NCBI GenBank assembly: GCA_036501535.1
Contig: DASYAE010000236.1
Coordinates: forward strand, 1 to 64,000
DNA from: DASYAE01 sp036501535
Lineage (GTDB): Bacteria; Actinomycetota; Actinomycetes; Streptomycetales; Catenulisporaceae
Direction of reading: 5' to 3'
DNA length: 64,000 bases
The notes beneath the pieces were generated by a model. It made no database searches and was not told the DNA's origin. It worked only from the letters and a program-made list of their open reading frames with translations. A program made the position numbers and the translations under genes. This document shows, piece by piece, positions 8,083 to 15,848 of this stretch. How positions within the stretch are numbered: position 1 is the first letter of the stretch; each line of letters starts with the position of its first letter.

Positions 8083-9585
8083 TCACGGCGCCGCCGCTTC
8101 GCCGTCGAAGGGGTGGCCGCAGTTCTCGCAGAGCCGCACGCTCGGTCCGTTGGTGGTCTCGTGGCACACCGGGCAGATCCGCTCGATCGAGTCCGCGGCG
8201 GGCGGCGGCGCGCCGACATCGACACCAGCACCAGCACCAGCGTCGGCAGCCATCAGCTCCTGCTCCACGGGGCCGGTTCTGGTGGACTCGATCCCCACCT
8301 CCTTCAACCGCACGAGGTCGTCGGCGTTCCGGCGCACCCGGGCCAGGCCGTCGGGGCCGATGACGGTGACGTCCTCGAGCAGTTGCAGCCGCGTCGTCTC
8401 GCCGAGGGCGCGGGCGAGTTGAAGCGCCTCGCGCAGGTCCCGGTCCGCCTCCTCGAAGTCCCCTTCCAGCCCGGCGTTGGCGCAAGCGCGCATGGCCACG
8501 CCGAGATCGTGCACGTTCTCGGCCCGGGTGAGCCCCGGCGGCAGCGGACCGGGGGTGTCCGTCGTGGCGAGGCGGCGCACGATCAGCGGCTGGCTCTCGG
8601 AGCGCGGCTCGCGCGTGCCGTCGGGCGTCTCGGCCAGCACGGTGACGCGTGCGGCCAGCAGTTCCTGGCCGACCGGCAGCGCGGCGGGGTCGACGGACAG
8701 CGACAGCTGGTACTGGCGGGCCTCCACCGCCCAGGAGCCGAGCGGGATGCGGATCTCGCGCCCGTCGTGCTGCTGCTGGGCCGTCAGGTCCGCTTCGACG
8801 GGCCGGCTCTGCCTGACGAAGCCGATCCGGAACCGGTCGTTGAGGCGCAGCGCCAGATAGACCCGGGGAACTACGAGGCGCCGCGCCCGCTCCATCAGCC
8901 GGGTGAAATCCCCGGTCAGATCGGCCACGTCGACGACGGACCTGGCTTCGCCGTGCAGCGCCTCGGTGATACGCAGCAGCTCGGCGTAATCCCAGTCCTC
9001 GCCGAGCCCGCGCACATCGCAGACGAAGCGGTCGGCGCAGGCTGTGAGCGCGTCGCCGAGCTCTTCGGGCGACTCGTGCTCGTTGCGGCCGTCGGTGTAA
9101 AGGGCCGCATGGCAGACGGTGCCGGCCCCCGCGGTGGCGAAGATCTCCGCGGCGCTGGTCAGCCAGCGCCCGATCCGCGTTCCGCCGTGCGGCATCAGAG
9201 CCCGCACGTGCTGCTTGGCCGCCTTCCGCACGCGGGCGTCGACGCGGGCGAGCCCGCCCGCGGGCGGGTAGACGACCGCCGACTCGTGGTTGCCCGCGAC
9301 GATCCCGAGCAGCGCGCCGTCACGGACCGCGTCGACGGCCGAGCACGCGGCGCGCTTCGCCTCCCCGATCTTGCCCCGGGCCGCCATGGACAGCGAGTTG
9401 TCCATGATGAGCACCTCGGCGAACGGGGGCTCCCGCGTGGCGGCCGCCTCCCCCAGAGCGCTGACGGTGGCGAGGGCGTCGACGCGGCGCGCGTCGTAGG
9501 CCACGTCGTCGGCCGCGTCGATCTCCAGGGCGAACCTCAGTCCGGACGCGGAACCGCGACCCGCCGGCTCGTTCACGTATCCCAC
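8083..9585 (-). CDS. vWA-domain protein with C-terminal zinc ribbon
   Basis: This 500-residue protein has a von Willebrand A domain with a complete MIDAS: DNSLS (Asp62, Ser64, Ser66), the Thr in HGGTRIG (Thr136) and Asp165 in YTDGRN. A beta-rich middle (about 240-330) and a helical part (about 345-420, DFEEADRDLREALQLARAL) follow. It ends with a zinc ribbon using Cys471, Cys474, Cys486 and Cys489. Such proteins bind metal-coordinated protein ligands and often serve as scaffolds. There is no signal peptide, so it should be cytoplasmic. The start is a GTG (complement of 9583-9585) with only a weak ribosome site. It lies 36 bp after the PknG-like kinase gene, making it a candidate kinase substrate or adaptor. 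Confidence 0.8.
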   Translation of the reverse strand: MGYVNEPAGRGSASGLRFALEIDAADDVAYDARRVDALATVSALGEAAATREPPFAEVLIMDNSLSMAARGKIGEAKRAACSAVDAVRDGALLGIVAGNHESAVVYPPAGGLARVDARVRKAAKQHVRALMPHGGTRIGRWLTSAAEIFATAGAGTVCHAALYTDGRNEHESPEELGDALTACADRFVCDVRGLGEDWDYAELLRITEALHGEARSVVDVADLTGDFTRLMERARRLVVPRVYLALRLNDRFRIGFVRQSRPVEADLTAQQQHDGREIRIPLGSWAVEARQYQLSLSVDPAALPVGQELLAARVTVLAETPDGTREPRSESQPLIVRRLATTDTPGPLPPGLTRAENVHDLGVAMRACANAGLEGDFEEADRDLREALQLARALGETTRLQLLEDVTVIGPDGLARVRRNADDLVRLKEVGIESTRTGPVEQELMAADAGAGAGVDVGAPPPAADSIERICPVCHETTNGPSVRLCENCGHPFDGEAAAP

Positions 9586-9621
9586 CCCAGCCGTTCCAGG
9601 TCCCCCGGACCCGGAAGTTTA

Positions 9622-11823
9622 TCAGACGACGTGTTCATTATGGGCTGCGCGCCGACTCCGGAACGGCAAACCACGCAGCCGCCACTCGATCGGGGGACGC
9701 AGCCGGTTGGCCAGGTCCACCATCGCGACGAAGTCCCGCTCGGTCGCGGCATGGCCCGCCGCCTCGCGGACCATGTCGGACAGATCCTGCCCGCCGGCCC
9801 CGAGCAGATAGCGCGCATACTCGATCTCGATGAGCACCATGGTCTGCGTGCGGGCGTCCAGGCCGAGTTCGACCAGGCGTTGCTGAGCCTGTGTCAGATC
9901 CGCCGCGCTCGGCCGTATCGGCGCGGCGCCGTCCGACGTGGCGGGTATGGCCGCCAGCAGGCGCACCGCGGCGATCGACGCCTCGCGCTCGAAGCGCAGC
10001 GTCCCCGCCAGCCGGTCGGCAGCCTCCACCGCCTCCGCCCGCCGCCCGACCAGCAGGTGCACGCGGGCCAGGCCGAACACCGCGGCGCCGAGCGCGGGAG
10101 CGGTGTCCGCCACCGTCTCGTAGCGCAGCCGAGCCACCGTCAGATCCTTGCTCGACTCGGCGCACAGGCCGAGCGCGAGCAGCGGGATCAGCTCGCCGGG
10201 CAGCATGTCGCGCACCGCGTCGAAACGCTTGGACGCGTTCGCGGCGCTGCCCCGGACCAGCGCGATCAGCCCGGAGTACCAGGCGTGCAGCCAGTGCCAC
10301 GTCGGCAGCCCCGAGCGATCGAGCGCCTGCTCGGCCTGGTCCGCCGACCCGCGCCGCAGCTCGGCGCGGCACGCGGCCAGCGCGGGGCGGACCTCGTCGG
10401 CGGCCGGCAGGTTGTCGTCGGGGTCCTCCAGCGGCGTGGGCAGGGCGGCGGCGATCTCCAAGGGCGCGGGCGAGACGAACGGCGGGTCGATCTCGAGCGT
10501 GCGCGGCGCGGCCGCGCGGGCCGCGACCCAGTGCTCGACCGGCCGCGGCAGGCCGAGCCCGCCGTGCAGCGGCTCGTTCATCGGCCCGAAGAGCACCGAG
10601 GCCCTGGACACCCGCCGGCTGGTCGGCGGGGCCGCCACGACCTGCCGTATCACCCCGCTGAGCTGCTCGGCGAACTGGCGGGCCGAGACGAACCTGCGCT
10701 TGGGCCGGCCGATGTCGGTGGCCCGGGCCAGCAGCCGGCTCAGCGCTTCGACGCCGGGTTCCGCGCGTAGGTCGCGCAGCTGCCGGTGGCACAGCTCGCT
10801 CAGCGTCCTGCCGAGGCAGAACAGGTCGAAGCCGATCGTGGGGGAATCCGCGCGCTCGGGATCGGGCAGCCCCGTCAGCTCGCTGCGCGAGGGCGGCGCG
10901 TACTGCGCGGTGTAGACGCTCACCGGGCCGACGTCCTTCGTCAGGGACCGCACGGCGCCGAAGTCGATCAGCCGCACCCGGTCGCGCATCCCGTCCGCGG
11001 TCTGCTCGGCGAACCGCATGACGTTCGCCGGGTTCACGTCGCAGTGCAGCAGGCCCCGGGCGTGCAGGTAGTCGAGCGCCTGGAGGATCTGCAGGCCGTG
11101 CGCGAGGATGACGTCGAGCGGGTCGGCGGTGCGGGCGGAGAGCTGGGCGCCCGGGACGTATTCGAGCACGAGGTAAGGGTGCGGGCCGACGAGCTCGTAG
11201 CTCATGATGCGCACGATGCTGTCGTGGCGCAGCCCGACGAGCGCGTCGCGCTCCCGCTCCGCGGTCTTGGCCACGGATCCCCACAGCGACTTGAGCACCA
11301 CGTCCGCGCCGAGGTTGCGGTCGTGCGCCAGGTAGGTCTTGCCCTGCCCGCCCACGGCGAGCACCCGCGTGACCTCGTAGCGCCCGGCGATGACCTGGCC
11401 GGTGCGCGCCTGCGGGTCGGAGAAGTCGAACGGCCAGCCGCAGTTCGGGCAGTAGCCCTTGATCCGGACCGTCACCCCGTTGCGGTCGCGCCCGACCGGG
11501 GACGGGCACTCGGGATTCGCGCAGAACTGGCGCGACCCGGCCGCCGGCGCCGCGGTCCCGGAGACGACGTTGGTGGTCGCCAGCCCGAGGCCCCACCACG
11601 GGTCCGGCCGGATCTGCGCCACGCCGACGCTCGCGGCGGGGCGCGCGGGTGAGGACGTGGATGGGGACGATGGCGGACGTACCGGCGCGTCGGCGTCCGA
11701 GGGTGGGTCCGGGTCTGGGGCCGAGGGCGGCTCGGGCTCCGGCAGCGCGCGCAGGCTGCACTCGGAGCAGAAGCCCCACTCGTCGAGCTCGCCGTGACCG
11801 CAATCAGGGCGGTTGCATCTCAT
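9622..11823 (-). CDS. PknG-like Ser/Thr protein kinase with TPR domain
   Basis: The 733-residue protein follows the PknG layout: an N-terminal zinc ribbon (Cys3, 8, 19, 22), a Pro-rich linker, a rubredoxin-like domain (Cys101, 106, 125, 128; NPECPSPVGR and GYCPNCGWPF), a kinase domain (about 148-400) and a C-terminal TPR-like region (about 480-705) ending MVDLANRLRP, close to the PknG end. The ATP Lys is Lys178 (VVLK), the catalytic loop is HCDVNPANVM (Asp262, Asn267) and DFG is Asp287. The usual Lys in DxKPxN is Asn264, checked on the DNA. Translation is coupled to the protease gene by an ATGA overlap (11820-11823). It probably senses the state of the membrane protein and lipoprotein encoded in the same operon. 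Confidence 0.85.
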   Translation of the reverse strand: MRCNRPDCGHGELDEWGFCSECSLRALPEPEPPSAPDPDPPSDADAPVRPPSSPSTSSPARPAASVGVAQIRPDPWWGLGLATTNVVSGTAAPAAGSRQFCANPECPSPVGRDRNGVTVRIKGYCPNCGWPFDFSDPQARTGQVIAGRYEVTRVLAVGGQGKTYLAHDRNLGADVVLKSLWGSVAKTAERERDALVGLRHDSIVRIMSYELVGPHPYLVLEYVPGAQLSARTADPLDVILAHGLQILQALDYLHARGLLHCDVNPANVMRFAEQTADGMRDRVRLIDFGAVRSLTKDVGPVSVYTAQYAPPSRSELTGLPDPERADSPTIGFDLFCLGRTLSELCHRQLRDLRAEPGVEALSRLLARATDIGRPKRRFVSARQFAEQLSGVIRQVVAAPPTSRRVSRASVLFGPMNEPLHGGLGLPRPVEHWVAARAAAPRTLEIDPPFVSPAPLEIAAALPTPLEDPDDNLPAADEVRPALAACRAELRRGSADQAEQALDRSGLPTWHWLHAWYSGLIALVRGSAANASKRFDAVRDMLPGELIPLLALGLCAESSKDLTVARLRYETVADTAPALGAAVFGLARVHLLVGRRAEAVEAADRLAGTLRFEREASIAAVRLLAAIPATSDGAAPIRPSAADLTQAQQRLVELGLDARTQTMVLIEIEYARYLLGAGGQDLSDMVREAAGHAATERDFVAMVDLANRLRPPIEWRLRGLPFRSRRAAHNEHVV

Positions 11824-13664
11824 CGCGGGTCCTCCTCGTCGGTGTCGGCGGGCTCGGCAATGTCCGCAGGCTCGGCGGCCTCAGCGCGGTCGTCAGAGTC
11901 CTGTGTCGCGGCGGCCTCGCGGATGCGCCGGTCGACCTCGTCGGCATAGCGCTGGACCGCGTCCCGCGCGGCCGTGAGATCGATCGGCGATGTCGACAGG
12001 GCCTTGACGGCCACGTCGTAGAAGGGCAGGAGACCGGCGTCCTCGGCCCCGAAATACCGCTGTGCGCGCACGCGGTGCACGCTCAGCATGGCACGCAGGT
12101 CCTCGCGCGTGGCGGGCAGGCGGCGGATGGAGCGGTCGAACTTCTCCACCGCGCCGAGCGCGGCGGCGGCCTGGTCGCGGATCGCGCCGAACTCGGCGTT
12201 CGGCTCCGTGCGGTGCGCCACCGCGAGCTGGACCCGCAGCTGGGGGGCGAGGCGGCGCGGCAGCGGCGGCGATTCGTAGTACTGGAGCCCGAGCTCGGCG
12301 TGGAGCCGTCCGGCGGCGTCCTCCGCGGCCGAGAGCCGGGCGACGTGCCCCTCGGCCTCCGCGCGGCCGGCCAGTGCGGAGGCCGCGTCCGAGTCGGGGG
12401 CGGGGGCGGCAATGAGGCCTCTGCCGGCCGGTTCGGGGCCGAGGGAGACCTCATAGGACAGGCCGGGCGGCGGCTGGCCGTCGAACCCGAGCACTAGGCG
12501 GATGCCGCGCGACCACGCGCGGCGGGCCAGCGGTCCGAGCAGCGCCTCGACCAGCGCGTCCGGATCGGCGGCGCGGTCCACCGAGGCGACGACCAGGCAG
12601 ACCGGAGGCCTGCGGTGCAGCAGTCGCTGGAGCACGTCGCGTTCGTCCGCGGGGAAGCCCAGGCGGTCCGCGAGGTAGTGCCTTATCTCGGTGAGCGACC
12701 TGTCGCGCGCGTTGTAGGCCGCGTCCACGGCGCCGAAGGCGAGGACGGTGTCCTGCGGCGCACGGGAAAGTTCGGCGTCCGAGGCTCTGGGCCGGACCGC
12801 GGGATCAGCAGTCTGCAGCAGCCGTTCGAGCCATGACGTACCCGTGCCGGTGGCGCCGCCGGTGAGCACCACGGTGCCCGTCCAACGTCCGCTGAGCAGC
12901 CTGGTGAGCTCCTGGGTCAGCGCGAGGCGCAGCGGGTCGTCCAATCCGTGGTCCGGCGGTGTGTAATCCTCCTTGGGCATGCGGCTGGCCCACTCGCCGT
13001 CGACGTACGGCTCCAGCTGCGGCAGATAGCTGAGCATCGTCTCGGTGGGCAGTATCCACCCGGCCCTGGCGCCCTCGTTGTTGACATCGTCCGCCTTCCG
13101 CACCACGTAGTCGCGCACGACGATGCCGATGACGCGGCCCTTGAACTCGCCGTCCAGCGCCAGCACGCCGGCGCCCGAATAACCCGGCTCGATCCACGGC
13201 GCGCCGACGTCGACCCGGTTGAGCACGCCCCACTCGCCCTCGCGGCCGCCGGCCCCGGCCAGTTGCGCCGTGACCGCTATTCCGTACTTGTCCTCGTGGC
13301 TCGGAAAGCCGTACGCGCGCATGAGGCCGCCCGAGATGGGCGCCCGCCACAGGCGCGTCGACGCGCCGCAGGGCGTGGGCGCGTCCAGTTCCAGCAGTGC
13401 CACGTCGCCGCGCCGGGTCCCGTTCTGATACACCCACGACGAGTCGGAAAGGCGCGCTGGAATAGTCCACTCCGGATGGCACACGCTGCTGGAGACCAGG
13501 ACTCGCGACTGCCGTCCGTCCGGCGCGGCGTCCGCGTCCGTGACCACGTGCGCGCATGTCAGCATATGGCGGTCGTCCAGGAGGACCCCGGCCCCCAGCG
13601 TCCTGCCCTCCTGGTCGTCGACGCGGACCCGCCAGGGATCCTCACTGTGACGGTGATCGGCCAT
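11820..13664 (-). CDS. Trypsin-like protease fused to a degenerate P-loop domain
   Basis: The 614-residue protein begins with a trypsin fold with a full triad: His39 (TCAHVV), Asp87 (RGDVALLEL) and Ser163 (PGYSGAGVL). There is no signal peptide, so it should be cytoplasmic. After a linker, residues 265-280 read VVLTGGATGTGTSWLE, a Walker A-like loop in which the usual Lys is Thr; a CLVVASVDRA strand follows about 90 residues later like a Walker B position. The C-terminus is helical and acidic. Trypsin domains joined to STAND-type modules are known from actinobacterial conflict loci. It is the first gene of the operon, and about 115 bp separates it from the preceding terminator. It may be activated by kinase or adaptor input. 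Confidence 0.8.
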   Translation of the reverse strand: MADHRHSEDPWRVRVDDQEGRTLGAGVLLDDRHMLTCAHVVTDADAAPDGRQSRVLVSSSVCHPEWTIPARLSDSSWVYQNGTRRGDVALLELDAPTPCGASTRLWRAPISGGLMRAYGFPSHEDKYGIAVTAQLAGAGGREGEWGVLNRVDVGAPWIEPGYSGAGVLALDGEFKGRVIGIVVRDYVVRKADDVNNEGARAGWILPTETMLSYLPQLEPYVDGEWASRMPKEDYTPPDHGLDDPLRLALTQELTRLLSGRWTGTVVLTGGATGTGTSWLERLLQTADPAVRPRASDAELSRAPQDTVLAFGAVDAAYNARDRSLTEIRHYLADRLGFPADERDVLQRLLHRRPPVCLVVASVDRAADPDALVEALLGPLARRAWSRGIRLVLGFDGQPPPGLSYEVSLGPEPAGRGLIAAPAPDSDAASALAGRAEAEGHVARLSAAEDAAGRLHAELGLQYYESPPLPRRLAPQLRVQLAVAHRTEPNAEFGAIRDQAAAALGAVEKFDRSIRRLPATREDLRAMLSVHRVRAQRYFGAEDAGLLPFYDVAVKALSTSPIDLTAARDAVQRYADEVDRRIREAAATQDSDDRAEAAEPADIAEPADTDEEDPR

Positions 13665-13728
13665 GTCTCTACAGTAACGATGAAGTGCGGTGGAAACTGA
13701 CCATTAATCACCTCCGCAGTGCGTGTTC

Positions 13729-13759
13729 GCCGGCGCCGGGCTTGTAGGCCGGCGCCGGC
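13729..13759 (-). terminator. Strong hairpin terminator
   Basis: A perfect 11-bp stem, GCCGGCGCCGG at 13729-13739 and its complement at 13749-13759, closes a 9-base loop. It begins 21 bp beyond the stop of the minus-strand glycosidase-like gene ending at 13781 and separates it from the protease operon. Confidence 0.7.
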
Positions 13760-13780
13760 GCAGATCCACCCGCGACCCGG

Positions 13781-15832
13781 TCAGGAGTTCACGTATTGCG
13801 GCATGCCGAGGCCGGGCGCGCTGCCGCCGCTCTGGGTGAGCGCGGTCACGGCGGCGAGGCCGGGCTTGGCCGAGCCGTCGACCCGGGTGAGGCCGAACGG
13901 GCCGGCGTTGTTCTCGCTGCTCGCGTCGCTCCAGCAGTAGACGAACACCGGGCCCGCGTACGGCCACGGCGTGGACGTGATGAACTGCAGCGCGTACGCG
14001 ATGATCAGCGCCTGTTGCTCCTCGGAGCTGATCGTCGCGGGGTTCTGGCCGGCCGCGACCACCGGCCAGGTGGCCAGCACGCCGGGCGCGACGAGGTTCA
14101 CCACTGCGTCGCTGCCTGCTGCGACGGCCGCGCCCCAGGTCTGGCCGAGGCTCTGGGCGCACTGGACCTGGCCGCCGGACGGCACGGTCTCAGCGCTGGA
14201 ACTTCCGGGCACGGCGGTCGCGGCGATCTCGAGCGTGGCCGCCGCCGCGGCCGCAACGGTGACCGGGCCCTGATTCGTGGTGACGGTGAACGGGCCGTGG
14301 GCGAAGCCGTTCAGGCTCTGGCCGCTGTACCCGTTGGTGTCGCCGCACCAGAGCGTCAGGGCCGTGCCGGAGGCCACCGTGACCGCGCGCGAGCCGGCCT
14401 TCACCTGCAGGGTGCTGATCGCGGCGCCGGGGGTGAGGCTCTGCGCCACGGTCAGGCCGGTCGGCGGCAGCACGGTCCAGGACTGGCCCGGGTTCACCGC
14501 GGCGACGTAGCTGCCGGCCGGCAGGCCGGGCGCGCCGACCAGGTAGCCGAGGTCATCCGCCTTCGCCGACGCGCTGTCCACGACCAGGCTGGTCGCGGTC
14601 GCGGCGGCCGCGCTCCAGGTGCCGCGGCACTGGCCGGTCGGGGTGCCGATCTCGGTGAACCACATCGGTTTCGCGCCGTCCCCGCCGGCGACCATGATCT
14701 GGCGCAGCGCGGGCACCATGGCCCACGATCCCGAGTCCAGCCAGCGGAATCCGCTCACCGCCGGCCAGACGTAGGGGTGGAAGGAGAGCGCGTCGAACAT
14801 CGGCGCCCCGCCCGCCTCGGCGTACAGCCGGGTCAGGAAGACGTCCGGCGGATAGCCGGAGCCCATGCCGAAGGTGCTCGACGAGGCCGACGCGGCGACC
14901 GCCGCGGGGAAGGCGGAGAGCCACGGCGGCGGGCTGAGCACGTAGCCGGTCGACGTCACCTCGCTGACATACGTCCCCGCGGGCCACATCCCGCCGGTGT
15001 CCGTGCTCGACGTCGAGAGCGACACCTCGTTCCCGGTGATCAGCAGATACTGGTCGGTCGAGGTCGCACTCGAACACGTGACGCTCGCGGTCGCGGCCCC
15101 GGCGGCGACGGCCGGCCAGGAGGCGCCGGCCCGGGGGCTCGGCGAGTAGTCGAGCCGGGCCTCGGCCGACATGGTCGCGCCGACCACCGTCGGGGTCGGG
15201 CTGTGCCCCGGCATGGCGACGTACTGCTGGTGGATCGCGGTGTAGGCGGCCGTGGCCAGCGCCGCGTATCCGACCGCGGAGAAGCAGCCGAGGCCGAGCG
15301 CCTGCCCGGAGGGAGCCAGGCTGCCGCCGGGCGTGTACGCGACGTCGAGCCGGTCCAGGTTCGGCTCGTTCCAGAGCTCGAAGGCCGAGATGCCGAGCGG
15401 GCCGAGCTGCGCGGCGGCCTGGCCGGCGAAGTCCGCGTAGTCCGCGGGGGCGACCGTCGGGAACGGGTCCGCCGGCGCGGCCGGGTTGTTGCCCACGGCC
15501 CAGGCCCAGGACGGCGACCACAGCAGGATCGCCAGTACGTTGATTCCGGCGTCGAGCATCGGCTGCGCGGTCAGCAGCGCGTAGCTGAAGTCGCAGGTGG
15601 CGCCCCGAGCGGCCTGGACGGTCGAGGTCCAGGCGATATCGAGGCGCACCCAGGAGATCCCGGCCGCCTGCATCCGAGCGATCTCAGTGTTCTGCGCCGC
15701 GGCGCTCAGCCCGGCGAAGTAGTGCTGGTATCCGCTGCCCAGCGAGACGCCGACGGTCAGGTTGCCGCTGCCGGCGCCGGGGCCGGCCTGGCCCCACGGC
15801 GCGCCGGTGAAGGAGGAGAATGCACGTCCCAT
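13781..15832 (-). CDS. Clan GH-A glycosidase-like protein with inserted repeat modules
   Basis: The 683-residue protein has a TIM-barrel glycosidase pattern: WVRLDIAW (about 61-68), LLWSPSWAW, the acid/base motif FELWNEPN (Glu156) and a nucleophile-type strand PMWFTEIG, resembling GH5/GH39-like enzymes of clan A. Two Ala/Ser/Thr-rich beta modules interrupt or follow the barrel (about 240-310 and 410-510), each ending in a PAGTYV or PAGSYV turn. The protein has no signal peptide, although such enzymes usually act outside the cell. It starts 16 bp after the stop of a Tat-exported glycine-rich protein and ends at a strong hairpin. Export in complex with that neighbour is one possibility. The substrate is unknown. 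Confidence 0.7.
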   Translation of the reverse strand: MGRAFSSFTGAPWGQAGPGAGSGNLTVGVSLGSGYQHYFAGLSAAAQNTEIARMQAAGISWVRLDIAWTSTVQAARGATCDFSYALLTAQPMLDAGINVLAILLWSPSWAWAVGNNPAAPADPFPTVAPADYADFAGQAAAQLGPLGISAFELWNEPNLDRLDVAYTPGGSLAPSGQALGLGCFSAVGYAALATAAYTAIHQQYVAMPGHSPTPTVVGATMSAEARLDYSPSPRAGASWPAVAAGAATASVTCSSATSTDQYLLITGNEVSLSTSSTDTGGMWPAGTYVSEVTSTGYVLSPPPWLSAFPAAVAASASSSTFGMGSGYPPDVFLTRLYAEAGGAPMFDALSFHPYVWPAVSGFRWLDSGSWAMVPALRQIMVAGGDGAKPMWFTEIGTPTGQCRGTWSAAAATATSLVVDSASAKADDLGYLVGAPGLPAGSYVAAVNPGQSWTVLPPTGLTVAQSLTPGAAISTLQVKAGSRAVTVASGTALTLWCGDTNGYSGQSLNGFAHGPFTVTTNQGPVTVAAAAAATLEIAATAVPGSSSAETVPSGGQVQCAQSLGQTWGAAVAAGSDAVVNLVAPGVLATWPVVAAGQNPATISSEEQQALIIAYALQFITSTPWPYAGPVFVYCWSDASSENNAGPFGLTRVDGSAKPGLAAVTALTQSGGSAPGLGMPQYVNS

Positions 15833-15848
15833 AGCCGCTGGCCGCCCG

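Noticed and set aside
5826..8237. Single 803-residue lipoprotein reading through from 8237
   Set aside because: The part before 7097 is out of frame with the membrane and vWA genes and Arg/Gly-rich. The ATG at 7097 starts a perfect lipoprotein signal.
7200..8422. Plus-strand frame opposite the membrane protein gene
   Set aside because: Codon bias and TM pattern are on the minus strand; no ribosome site.
8113..10770. 885-codon plus-strand open frame opposite the vWA and kinase genes
   Set aside because: High GC makes long antisense frames common. Its composition is Arg/Ala/Gly-rich without domains, while the minus strand encodes clear vWA and kinase motifs.
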